From Mesaphorura yosii (taxonomy: Eukaryota > Arthropoda > Collembola > Poduromorpha > Tullbergiidae), in the NCBI GenBank assembly GCA_009869945.1, contig WIXG01000020.1, forward strand, positions 310,001 to 374,000: DNA of 64,000 nt, read 5' to 3'. Numbering within the stretch: the first letter of the stretch is position 1; each line of letters starts with the position of its first letter. Below are positions 24,856-37,109 of the stretch, piece by piece. The position numbers and the translations under genes are program-made. The notes beneath the pieces were generated by a model that was not told where the DNA came from, did no database searches, and saw only the letters and a list, made by a program, of their open reading frames with translations.

Positions 24856-27800
24856 ATGCCACCACCTGGGTCCCAAACGCGAGATATGAAAAATGACCCC
24901 TTCGGGTAAGTCCTGACTGAGTTGCTTGCTTGCCTGCCTAATTTTATCTTGGTTTCAATTTTGCACGATAAACATCAGACAATATTGCGTATTTCACTAA
25001 TTACTGTACGCTTGAGCATTTGTTTTCTTACTATGAGCTACAAATCCATTGTTAGTTTGGGAGAGGTTCGGAATATTTGTAAGCGATACCTGTTTGATTG
25101 AACAAAGGAGTGCTTAGATCTCTGAGAACCAAAACTAGTCGAATGGGATTCGCTTCATTCAAAACGTGAACTTAGTCACTGCAATTGAATTTCATTACAT
25201 TGCTTAAATCCTGGACATGGACAATATTAAGTTGGTACGAAATGCAACCAAAGGCACTCAGTCATCTAACCTGTTCCACGGTGCATAAGCATCATACGTA
25301 ATAGGTGCTTGTTTTCACTGGTTGGCGTTTATATCCTCAAAATTGAGTTGATATTCCGTCAATTTCACTAATAGCTATTGGGTAGTTTACTCGGATGAAG
25401 TAGGTAGGAGAGAATAGGAAGGTGCCGCACTGCCGGAAATGAGACTCTCGAGAAAACAATCAATAAACTTCATATTAACATGCTACTTTGCAGTTTACTG
25501 GTTGACTGAACTGATTTACGTGCATGTTTTACAATCCCTTGCATACCGAAGGCCTGCCTGAATTTATTTAGACAATGTATATCAGGAGTCTGGCCGCAAT
25601 GGACAAAGACACTAATTTGATAGCGCCAAAATAGTGCAAGTGTTTAGTTGTCTTGTGAATTAGAAGAACAATGATATCAGAGCAGAGCGTTGCTTGTCGA
25701 GAAATGCACCTGTGCACGAGACTGACGCAGACGTCTGGTGTTTACCAAGAATCCAAGACATCTCCACGCCTTTTGCTTTTTTTTGCGAATTTCATCCCGA
25801 AACCTAAGATCGATTGAGAAAACTCGCACCCCGTGCCAGAAGATCGTGAAAACTGTTCAGAATAGCAAATTGCATGAGCACATGGTCTCGCGGCACGGCT
25901 CAGGGTTGCTGAGCGCAGAATAATGCCAAGGTTATGTTGAGCGTGGTCGCTTGGTGCGACGCGAGTGAACCTTGTGCAGATAACCGTACTCGCGTGGAGT
26001 GCGTACGGTGTAACCTCAAACTAGAACTAGGCCTCAACTCGCTCGGCTCAGCCTTGCTCGCGACACTCGCCAGCTTAATCTTGGTATTTTGCGTGATCAA
26101 ACAAAACAACGCGTGTAGCATGGTTCAATTGTCAGCAGAATCGGGATCCGCATCCCCCTTCCTTTTGTAGACATGTAAAGCATACACTCTTGACTCTGTG
26201 CTGGATTTCTATCGGCATCTTATTTCTGTGATTCCTGGAAAGACAATAAGGCATTTTATGGCATTTGTGGGGTTACGTATGACTCATGCGAAAGTTTCCT
26301 TTGCAAAGTGAATAAGAGCGAAATTGGCGAGCAGGTATTGCGTCATCATTTTTCATAGCATTGAACTGAGCCATTTTATTTGCAGCTGCGAGCTACCCCG
26401 AAAACTGTTGCTCCGATTTATATTCCATTATTTCATCTCCATAAATGGAAGATGTTCTTTATTCAAAAATCGCTGTGCGTTGCCTTCGTAATTTCTGAAA
26501 TAATGAGATCAGGGAATGTCGCGCTCGGGCTGCGCAGAATTAGCGTTCGTAATTCGTAAATCGAAAGAGAGCAAAAGATTGCATTGGATTTGTATGCAAA
26601 GCCTAAGTTTCGGGCCTAGCAAAGTTTGCGAGCATAACACCATAGCACGGACAAGACGTCGACGCGAGGAGATGTGCCGTGCTGTGCTATTGTAGGAGGA
26701 GAGAGACGAGCGGGCAGGAGGAGAAAAATACCCGGGTCTGGCTCTTGTTTCGCATGAGGCCTCAGTGACACTGTCTTGCCTGCCTTGCGTTGTGCTGTCT
26801 GCCAGTCGGCCCTACCGATCCATACCATGGAAAAGAACTAAAACCCGGAGCGCACAATGCAATAAAGCTAAAATATTGATCGTAAAAATATATTACACAT
26901 GATAGTCGCAGTACGAATACGTAAAACTGGAAAGTTGCGGTTGGTGTACGTTCCCTTTATGAGTTGTGCCATGCCATGCCATGGCACGGGTTCACTTGAT
27001 TTACTGGTTGCCAGTTGCCTGTTCCAAATTACCTCCTCGATATTTCGGAATAATGAAGGCGCACATTTGCACTGCTTAATTTCTGATGGGTTCGGTCTTT
27101 TCTATTTTCTTTTCTTCCATATCCGGTAAAGAGTTTACCCTTGTTTGTACTATGCACACCAACAAACAGCGTGCGACGACACTTGTGTCATATTCAGAAT
27201 GAATCAGATTGGCATTCTATATTTACCCGGTTTGACAAATTAACGAATCCCCACAATGCAATGAGACGAATACCAGACGACGACACTATCGATTTTAATT
27301 CCAAATGACACTCCCATTCTCATCAAATGCATTGTCTAATAGTTTTCGCTTTCTTTCTATCCCGTTCTTGTTCGCAGCATTGGAAATGGCAACAAGGTGC
27401 CGAAGATTAATGGAAAAGAAGTCGACCTGCATCTGCTGTACCAAATCGTCACATCTCACGGCGGATGGGAAAAGGTGAAGACATTTCGCCCGTTTTATGC
27501 CGGCGCGGCGCCATGAAAGCCATAACCCAAAAATGATGACTCGTTTTATGATTGCAGGTTAACTCGAGAAACGAGTGGATTGAGCTGCTGGAGCATTTCA
27601 AACTCCCACGAAGTGCAAATGGCGGCGTGGCCTTTAAAAACATTTACCTAAAGTAAGTTCTGTGATCTAGATCGTAGCGCGCATTGCATTGTTCTAAAAA
27701 TAGGAACTGCAGTTCCTACTCGGACTGCATTAAATGCACCGAATCTCACCACGAGCCAAATGTTTACTATAAACTCGCACGCCTGAAGTGCAGTTGAGTG

Positions 27801-30800
27801 AATCACTTTGGTTTTCGCATTGAACCTTTCATCGCTCGATCATTGACTTGCCGTCTGCGTAATAGTTTGATTCCGCAAGACACGGGATCAGTACTGAGAG
27901 CTGTCGGGGCTCTGCTCTGTGCTCAACGTGAGAAGATGCGGCGAGCATTAAATTCCTCCCAGCCGCCCCTCCGAAAGACTTGTTTATTTTGTTCCGTTGA
28001 TTCCTAGCACATGTACACGCGATTAATATGTACGGCGACCGGCACGAGTCTGCTGGCTGGCTGAAAGTGAGAGTGCTACTCCACTGTCATGGTTTCTTGC
28101 TCGCACATTTCCTCTTCTGGGCCAACGACTTGAGTCAAGAGCAGCGACGAACACATGTGCGATGGAGAAATGCCCTTCTTATTTTACGACGGTGCAGCCT
28201 GGCCACGCTGCGCTGCGTGAGGACCGAGTCACTGAGGACTCACTCGAAAGCAGTAGCAGCGGCATAGCCATCAAGGTTGCTAGCTGTGGGGCAATTTTCT
28301 TGTTGCATTGGTGGTGAATGCGGACATGCAACAAGTGAATGCGGCTCCCAGTCAATGGCAACTGAAGTTTGTCTGTGCTGAACCGACTTAATTCTCAGCT
28401 GCGCTCACAAATACGCGTGGCGGGAGAGACGCATGGAACGGAGGGTTGCCTGCGCTGTGACTGGAATGCCACAATCGTAAAAAAAAATTGGACTGATGGT
28501 AATGTTTCAATTTGATCCAGGTACTTGGAGTTGTACGAGAGAATACATTTTCTGGGGGAAGATGTTGACGCCCGCGATGACGCCGATGATGATTTTGACG
28601 ATTTTCGACATCGCAGCAGCAGGCGTGTGGACCACCGGAAATCCGCACAAATGCAAGCAACTCCAAGTGTAGGGGCTTCATCCGTCGTCACGCCGCATCC
28701 TGGTCCCGGGCCAATTTCTGGTACTTTTACAGCCCTAAAATTGACAAACAATTTTTGATTCGTGATAGCAACACAACATATATGTACTTTTAGAAAATCT
28801 CCGACTACAGTATAAATTATCTCTGAGCACGGTCAACACGACCTACGACAAAATAATCCTCACACTTCAAAGTCCACTTCCAAACGAACAAGACGTTGCA
28901 ATTGGAGTGTGCAGTCTTCTCTCCGGCGAGTCGAAGCATGTCATTCAATTGGGAAAATGCCCTCGTCTCATGGATCACCTCCTGGCTCATGCTGGAATAT
29001 TCAGTCATTGTACGATTCCATATTATTATAAGCCTGGAATTACATACAGGAACCTTGAGGCTAATATTCTAACAACTGGACGGTATTGAAAATTTACAGG
29101 CAGTTTACGTGAGTTGACGGAGCAAGTGTACACGGAAGGCCGGGGCTATAATCACTCATCATTCTGGAGGGAGAACGTACCGTCTAAGGATGTCCATGAT
29201 CTTTTATGTGAAAACTTTGTGAGTAGATTTAAGGCAAGACTAGGCATCGATCTCTACGAAAATGACTTCTCAAGGACTAAAGGCGATGACGAGATGGACA
29301 TGAGCTTATGTGCACCCGAATCTGATTATTCCAAAGACATAGATAAAGTGAATAGTACAATGGAAGCTGATCCAGAGTGGGACGGCGAATTTGACTGTGA
29401 ATCTACGAAACCGGATCCAAATGTGTGTTGTGCTAGTTGCGTCTGTCACAAAAACAAAATGTTCTGGCTAGACAAAAGTGAGCCATGTGATGAAGCTGAA
29501 TACGCTGACGTCGTTTCGATCAGAAAGGCGGAGAACACGGACCTGGCAGGGTACAGAATAACACAAATCGCAGCGATTCTTAGAAACTTAAGCTTTGAGC
29601 CTGGAAATGCCGTAATTATGGCACTCAATTCGGCAATTCAAAGGTAATTACACGAAATACATTTGCACGGCCTTCAAACTGGAGTGCAAACAAACTGAGT
29701 TAAATTCTAAACTTTTACAGGTTCATTCTCCTGTGTATTAAATGTGAATGGAACGGCTTGTCCCAATTCGGGTGGGATACCTTTGGAAACCTCGCAAAGC
29801 ACACGGAGCTCAGCGATCCACTCCTTGACCCACTGAGTTCAATGTTTATGTCGCTGGCCATCGACGCCATCAACTCCTCTGACCGGTTTCACATTTTGCG
29901 TGCACTTGAAGTATTCACGGGATGGTTCTCTAGAGAAACTAATGAGAAAATTTTGCTTCCATATTTCGAGCCTAAATTATTCCGAAGAATTTGTGAGTTA
30001 CTTGGCATCAACGACATTATGCTACTGATCTACACACTTGAATGCATTCTGTCAATGACCACCCGTGGAGAAGACGTTTGTGATCAATTTGCACGCGTGG
30101 AAGGTTGCGTGGATACTTTGGTTTCACTAGTCACAGTTGAAGTAAGTGCTTCTACTCGCTCTACATCATAAAACTGGATAACTGATAAAAATTAACCATT
30201 CACTTCTCTTTCGATAGGCACAAAGTTATGGTCCAAAAGGGTGCATTGCAATGAAAGTAGTCGAAACTGTGAGTACGGTGCAGCCTATCGCGCAAGCATT
30301 CAAACAGCAGCAATTTCAACAACTCCAAGCAACACCAACGCAGGGACCTTCGTCTTCCCCTGCTGCAATGGCGCAAATTCAACAAGGAATGCGAGCAGCA
30401 TTTCAACAGTCTCAAGGAATCAGGCATCAAAGACCTTCGCCTGTAGCTGGCCCTTCCAGCGCCAACACGAGCCCGCAGAAGTCTGCCGGCAACATGTACG
30501 CAACCTCAACATGGACACCGTCTGCAAATCAGTCGCCGTCGTCTGCTCCTTCAAGTCCACCAGGTCGACCACCGCCTCATATTCCAAATCTCTCACCAAC
30601 AAAGTCTTCACCTCCTCCACATAATCGACCTGCAACTTGCAGCCCGGGGGGCTCAAGCTCCAGGCCTGCAGAGCAACTGGCCTCAACAGGATCGCAGGCG
30701 GCTCCTGGCAACGCTGCATTCGGTGGTCAAAACCAAATTCAAGCGCAGAGATTACCCGTCACTACAACTTCCTCCGAAGTGTACCATCCGACGTTCAGCG

Positions 30801-33800
30801 CGACCACTCCCGATGGAAGACTGAGTGAAGAGGGATGGGCCATGGCATGGCTGAAAGGAGCGTTCGACCAGCTCCCTGGAACCTCAGTCGAGCAAGGAGA
30901 ATTATACCGCATGTATTGTGCCGCCAGGAAGAGCCCAAACACGCATTTAGGAATGGACCAATTTATTCTCTGCGCAAAGTAAGTCCAACTTTTCAAGTAA
31001 CTCAGTAGCGGTTCGGCTGTTCGCAAATCAAGAATACAATCATGTGAATTTTTAGGACTGTGTACGGTCCAAGTATTGGCCCAGTAATGAAGATGTTTGG
31101 TGGTGGTACGCAACACTCATTCATTGAGGGAATTAGGCCTAAGCTTGCTACGAGGAACATGCCGTCAGCCGTCGCGGCATCAATAAAAGCTGCACAGCTG
31201 GCTCAAGCGCAAGCAGCAGCATCTAATTGCGTAGGCCAACCCACCTTGAACCAAGGTAAGTCTAAAATCAACTCCTAAATAAATTTTATGGATATTTGAT
31301 ATCTCAACACTTGAAATTCAGGACCTCCAGCTCAGACGCCAAATGAGAACGCCAATCTCCAAGTGTGTGTCACAATTCCGAACAAAGAAAACCCAACCAC
31401 TGGTTCTACTTCCACATCGCCAATTCTCAAAGCTACGTTGTCCAGACCGCCAACGCTAAATAGTCCTCCCACGGTAAGGATTTTAATGCAAACGAATGTA
31501 CATTCCCTCCCAACGTTAAATTGCTAAATAATTCCATATAGGTTCATGTACATGTACGCATAATGCTTAGAAATATTCCAGGCGTTTTTCGTTCCACAAT
31601 TTTAGCGAGCGTATAATTTTATGCTTATCTTCCTTGGGTGCTCCTGTATTTCCTATCAATTTGCGCAGCCATAGCCAAATGTTTATAACGGCGATGGAAC
31701 TTTCTTATTAGTCTAAAAAGCTGAAGAAAACATACAAAACAAAGGCGAGAGACTCCAAATATAAAGCAGCTGGTGACAAAGCTTTAGGAAAATCTATCGT
31801 AAGCCCAACCTCATCAGCCATAAGAAGCCTGTTAGCCTGCAAGGTAAAATACGACAAGTTTGGTTGCAACCTTCGAATGACTTTACGAGTGGGATTTTAA
31901 CTCTGATCTCTAACTTTCTCCTAAGCTCGAATTGAGAGCTTAATTCCTTTAGACATTGCTTTCTGACTTGACAACACTGTCGCGTAGTTTCGTGAACATT
32001 GACTTTTCAACTAATTTCTCTCACAGGAGGATGTATCATGAATTTCCCTTGTCTGTGGTTTGAACTGACAATGTATTTAGTAGTTTGAATTCAAATTGCC
32101 GAATTTGGTTTGATATGCTTGATAACTTGATACAGCTTTTGAGTGTGCCGCACCCGCCAAGCAACAGTGGGAAAAGACATATCGTCCAATTTATACTTTA
32201 TGCTACTTTGCAGGTGGCTCAGAGGCAACAGAAGAAGTTACAGCAACCAGAAACTAATAAGAAACAAAATTCGAAATCTCCTAAGTACACAAAGAAGACC
32301 CCGGAAAAGAGCAAGTCCGACACCATAATAAATGGAATGTTGGACAGCATCGGCAGTGCAACCTCGGAAGAATGCTCCGTCTCATCTGTCAACAGCGTTG
32401 CCAGCTCGGAGTCCGTACCTCCGCCAGTCATTACATTCGAAGGGGTGCTGCAGAATGGAGGGATTAGTGTAAGGGTTTGTCTGATTGTAATCCTGCACTG
32501 GGCTTCTCAGATAGTTCGGAATATAACGGCGAATTTGATCCAGGATAAAAATTTCAGTTCAGTTTTTGCAGAAATAATGCTAATGATGATTCATGAACAT
32601 TTTCCTTCCTTGTTTCAATTCAGTTGAACTTTCATGACCTGCTTATCTTGTACCATTTCTCACTTATTTTCAAGAATAATAATAATCATTGAGGAAATGA
32701 GGTGGTGCAAAATTAATTCTACAGTCCAGAGAATTCTGTAACGTGTCAGTACGCATTCTGCACACTGGTCATGACAGATGAGCGTTTAACTTTTTTTTGT
32801 CTTTACGCAGTCTGGAGAGTCTTCGAAAGATGAGGATTTGGGTCCGCCTTCTCTCAAAGAGGAATTGACTGACATTAAAAATCAGAACAAACTGAAGGGT
32901 ATGTTGGTGGACCTGCTCGAGCGGAAGGTCGGGCCCCGTGAAAATTCAGGTGTAAATGGTATGATTGGGAACCGTGAGATACGAATCAGCGACAAGGGTC
33001 TCGAGATTGTGAATCAAGAGGGCAATAGCAACAGTAACAACAGTTCGTTGTGTGGAACCCCGCCGGTGATTCCTGGGCTCGGCACTTCTGCTGCGCCTTC
33101 CTCCACGTCCACTGCGAACGAGGTGTCTTCTTCTGCTGAGACGGGTCCAGGCAGCAGTGACAACGCACAGCAGCAGATGACCTTCTACGCCGACGCCGGA
33201 GCTGCAGCCTCACAGGTGACATTTAAAGGACAATTTTCTCAGCTTAAACACTCCTCTGCTACTGGCGTTGGTTGTGGTAATAAACCCGGCGGGGCGAATG
33301 CATTGGGTGGCGTGAACGACTGTGGTGGAGGGAATAGTAGTGGGTCTCGTAGAGTTAGAAATGGTACAGTTGGAGATACTTCTCGTAGTGCTACAGTAAA
33401 CTGCAAGGACATGGCGGGTGGTGAAAATACCTGTAGTGACAACGCACGCTCCCCACCAGACTTGCTTGACAAGTTCAATGAAATAAGTGACTTAATCATG
33501 GTGTCCCCTGAACAGCTCGGGATAAAGAGGTCTTTGTCCAGTAGCGAATCCGCCGGCACTGCAGAAGAGAATGAACAGCCACCCTTCAAGAAGCCTAGTC
33601 TAAGCAACACCAATGGCTGCGACTCAACATCGCCGTCGTTGGCGAGTCCTTCTGCTCCTGTTGGGGAAACCAGTGCTAATCCAAATGGTGCAACTAACGT
33701 AGAGAGAAACTCGGTACTTGAGAATGGTCCACAGAACCCAACTCCCGACCCCAAGCAGCCCATCAAAACTGAATCTGAAGCTCCGTATCAAAACCATGTA

Positions 33801-35152
33801 AATAGCAAGAGTGAAGATGAAATGTCTGTGACGAGATCTGAAAATTTGCCAGCTAATAGTAAGGTCACTGCCACATCGTCCGACAATTCTGCAACTCAAG
33901 CCAATATTTCTTTCGTGCAAACCTCTACGACTTCCTCGTCCACTTCTTCAAACGCCAGTCCAATAGTCCAGTACCCGGTCACAATTGCCATGAATCACAA
34001 TTCAAACCAGCTCTCCTTCGCAAGACAGCTCGTTCTTCCGTCGGGGCAACCGATTCTTCTCAAGACTCAAAACTCACAAACACCACTACAGGGCCAAGTG
34101 ATAATTTCTAAACCAAACACTCCAACCAGCAGCGATCAAATACCCAAAGCTATCATCATTCTTCAACAGCAGGGACAGGGAGCGAGTGGATCAGGAACCC
34201 AGTTGCAATCGGGCAGTGGTGCAGTAAAACTAATGTCGCCCTTGTCAGGCTCGCTCAAGCAGGAATCTGGGATTGAATTTCCATTACACAAGACTCAAGA
34301 CCAGTTAGACATGGAAGCTCCTTATATCTGTGAATGGACGGGCTGCGGACTGAGATTCTCACACCACCAGCAGGTACGTGGGCTTAGGTTAACCTAAGGT
34401 TATTATAGTTTGATATTTCGAAAATTCATTTTTCCTTGTTTTTCGTATTTCAGGTTCTGCTTCACGCCACTGCAGTCCATTGCTCGGAGAGACTGACAAA
34501 CGCTGTCCGATGTGAGTGGGGCTCGAACGGATGCGATCTTCTCCTTCGAAAACGCTACTCCTTGATGACACATTTGCAAGATCGACATTGCTCTAGACAA
34601 GCACTAGACATGGCTCTGTATCGCCGAAGGAACAAAATCGGTACGTCTACTCGTCAATGGAATAAGCGATGCAGGTGTCAGTGGCAGACTTTGATAATAA
34701 ATTGACTTGTATCCCACAGAACCTCCATTGCCGCCTCAACAGCCATTACATCATCCTGGTTACGCACCAAATGCCGCTTTCCATGCGATCAGGAGACATG
34801 CGCTTCAGTTCATGAGTGCAAGTGAATTGAAGGATGATAACGAGGGTCCGGTCACTAAAAGCATTCGATTGTCAGCTGCCTTAATTTTACGAAATATATG
34901 CTTCCACTCGGCTATCGGTCGAAGGTAAGAATACCCTTGAACCCTTACCCTTGAAAGGTCAGATTACTCGGATAAATGCTTATCATTTTTCTTTATGCCC
35001 GCAGAAAATTAAAGCAGCACGAATCGCATCTGGCAAACATCGGCATGAGTAACGTCGAGTCGTCGAGAACAATTGCCCATATTCTGAATGAGCTGAACCA
35101 CGTACCAGCAATGCCAATGACCAAAATTGAAAGCGGAAGCAAATTCAAATAA
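24856..35152 (+). CDS. ARID2: AT-rich interactive domain protein 2 (BAF200/Bap170), PBAF subunit
   Basis: Defining subunit of the PBAF SWI/SNF chromatin remodeller. Sixteen coding exons: 24856..24905, 27378..27474, 27558..27652, 28521..28720, 28794..29009, 29100..29643, 29721..30141, 30218..30978, 31056..31255, 31322..31473, 31712..31843, 32214..32468, 32811..34373, 34454..34640, 34720..34924 and 35005..35152 (5226 nt, 1741 aa, consistent phases). ARID at about 17-100 (VDLHLLYQIVTSHGGWEKV). Helical repeats at about 160-540 contain LPNEQDVAIGVCSLLS and QIAAILRNLSFEPGN. RFX-type DNA-binding domain at about 745-825 (AMAWLKGAFDQLPG, TVYGPSIGPVMKMFGGG). A long Ser/Asn/Gly/Gln-rich middle follows. 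Two C2H2-like fingers lie at about 1545-1625 (CEWTGCGLRFSHH; MTHLQDRHCS). C-terminal helices include GPVTKSIRLSAALILRN. The gene has 2.5-kb and 0.87-kb introns near its start and short ones elsewhere. The first ARID helix seems short, so an alternative 5' exon may exist. Confidence 0.95.
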
Positions 35153-36410
35153 ACCGTGCAAATCTCTTAGTTGACAGTCAAGATCTGAACACATGCTCGC
35201 TGAGGACGACGGGTGGTTGAGTCCGAAAATACTCCGTTACCACGAAAGTATTGACAGCTGGGCTCGGCTCGGCTCTACCTTTTTGAGGCCTGCACTCAAA
35301 TCGTCTGTCAGCCGCATCAGGTGTCACTGGTCGTCTTTCAGACACTCTGCGCATGTCCTTTACGCCCTTCTGATGCTACTACCAGTCTTGTCCACGGTGC
35401 ACGCAATAAGTTGATTTGACTAATATGCTGGCCATACCGTAGTTAGGTTCAATTGCATTTTGCATTTAAAATTACTTAAATCTTCTGAAGATATTCAAGA
35501 CAACTGCTCCAGACAGCATTATCCACCATGAAACTCTGCTTAAGTTAGGAAACGTGCCACTGGTTAACTAGTTACTTTGTTATGCTGAACATTTCTTACC
35601 GAACCACTTGTATTATCTTGCTATTAATGACTTTAGTTTTGTTTTTGCAATGGAAGTGAGAAACTGATAGACTACTGATCTTTTATTTTATGCCTCCACT
35701 TCTTATTTTGTATACTTGCATTTTTAAAGACTACATCTCGATCGCGTAGCGTTCTCAGTTTCTAAAAGGAAACGGCAGTTTTATTTCAAATACGCGTTTT
35801 AAATCACAAACTCCTAGCTTTGAATTGAACAAGACATCCAAGTCGATGCTCAAAGTTGCGAGAGAGCATGCGAATAACTTGAACTTTTACCGATGTATTA
35901 AATATAAATCATGACAAACTGTGCATGTACAAAGTGAGAGACGTGTATATAAAGATGAGCATATTTATTAGGTATTTACAATAATTTTATCATATTTTAA
36001 AAATTCAAAAGAAACTGACCATGAAAGAGAAAGAGGAATTGTAAATTCTAAACTGGATTATAAGATTATTAAGAAGCAGGCTATGATGGCTATGAGTAAC
36101 AGTTAAGACTTTTGTACATGACGAAATAAAGCCAAACGTTATTCTGAGCCGAAACTGGAACTTTTGGGGTTTAATTTGATGGATTCTAACAAATTATCCG
36201 GATATCTAGCAAAAGCACACAACCAACGGCAATAATAAAGAATTCCACTCGAATCAAGGAAATCTTTGATTCAGTTCGCGGGAGTAAACTCACATTTGAC
36301 CCGCACTCAGCACGTGCAGAATTGAGAGTTCATGAAAAGAATGTTCCCATCGCAACAGTCCCACAATTGTTGTTACCAAAACTCGTAAACTTGTCAGTGT
36401 CTCGTGCAAG
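35153..36410. other. ARID2 3'UTR and ZNF593 upstream region
   Basis: AT-rich, no coding exon recognised. AATAAA at 36125-36130 would give ARID2 a 3'UTR of about 1 kb. The ZNF593 promoter must lie in the last 250 bp. Confidence 0.5.
36125..36130 (+). promoter_or_regulatory. probable polyadenylation signal of ARID2
   Basis: Canonical AATAAA about 970 nt after the ARID2 stop and before the ZNF593 start. Its role is inferred from position only. Confidence 0.4.
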
Positions 36411-37006
36411 ATGCCCGGCCCAACTAGACGACGAAAGTATCATCACGGAATCACCACTGAGAAGAAAAAGTACAGAACCAAAAGAAGGACTCGTGACATT
36501 GACCTGATCGTGCAAGACATTGAAGAGATAAGTCGTAAAAATCCAGAAGAAATTGAAAAGCAGCCGTTAGATTTGGATTTGCCTGGTGGTGGCCAGTTTA
36601 ATTGTCTTCATTGCGCGTAAGTACTCTCAATGGGAAAATTAGTGGCAGGACTTCACTTTGAGGTCCCCGCCCGCCGTTAACTAATTCGAGTCAGAACTTG
36701 CACTCAGAACAGTCGGGACTAGTCGTTAGAGCACGTTTTAGGTTTTTTTGAGACCTTAAACTAAAGTCTTTCCAATTTTCCATCAATCAACTTGTTAACC
36801 GAATAACTTCAACCTGTTTTAGCAAATACTTCATTGATCAACACGCACTCGACGAACACTGCCGTGGTAAGGTCCATAAGAAGCGAGTGAAGGAAACTTT
36901 GGAAGTGCCTTACTCAATTGAAGAATCAGAAAAGGCTGGCGGATTCGGAAGTTACGAACCTCCTCATCCTAAGAAATCTCGTCGGCTGGAGGGCATGGAC
37001 GTTTGA
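36411..37006 (+). CDS. ZNF593: zinc finger protein 593 (Bud20 family), ribosome biogenesis
   Basis: Small nuclear zinc-finger protein of the ZNF593/Bud20 family. The yeast member is a shuttling factor for pre-60S ribosomal subunit export. Two exons, 36411..36616 and 36823..37006 (390 nt, 129 aa), within the usual family length. The N-terminus is strongly basic (PTRRRKYHHG, KKKYRTKRRTRDIDLI) with the family's RTRDLDQI-like stretch. A single C2H2 finger has C65, C68, H81 and H87, followed by KVHKKRVK, the dsRNA-type (JAZ-like) extension. The tail EKAGGFGSYEPP matches the conserved family C-terminus. The stop lies only 103 bp before the next gene on the same strand. Confidence 0.92.
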
Positions 37007-37109
37007 TCACCACAATACTTTACATTATTTTCACTTTATACTTAACTTACTATCGTTTGCGTATCTACTAATCTAATCATCCGAAGTACAATTCTACGAA
37101 CTATTCAAT

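Noticed and set aside
33239-33766. 175-codon minus-strand frame within the large ARID2 exon
   Set aside because: Shadow of the biased Ser/Asn/Gly-rich ARID2 coding sequence.
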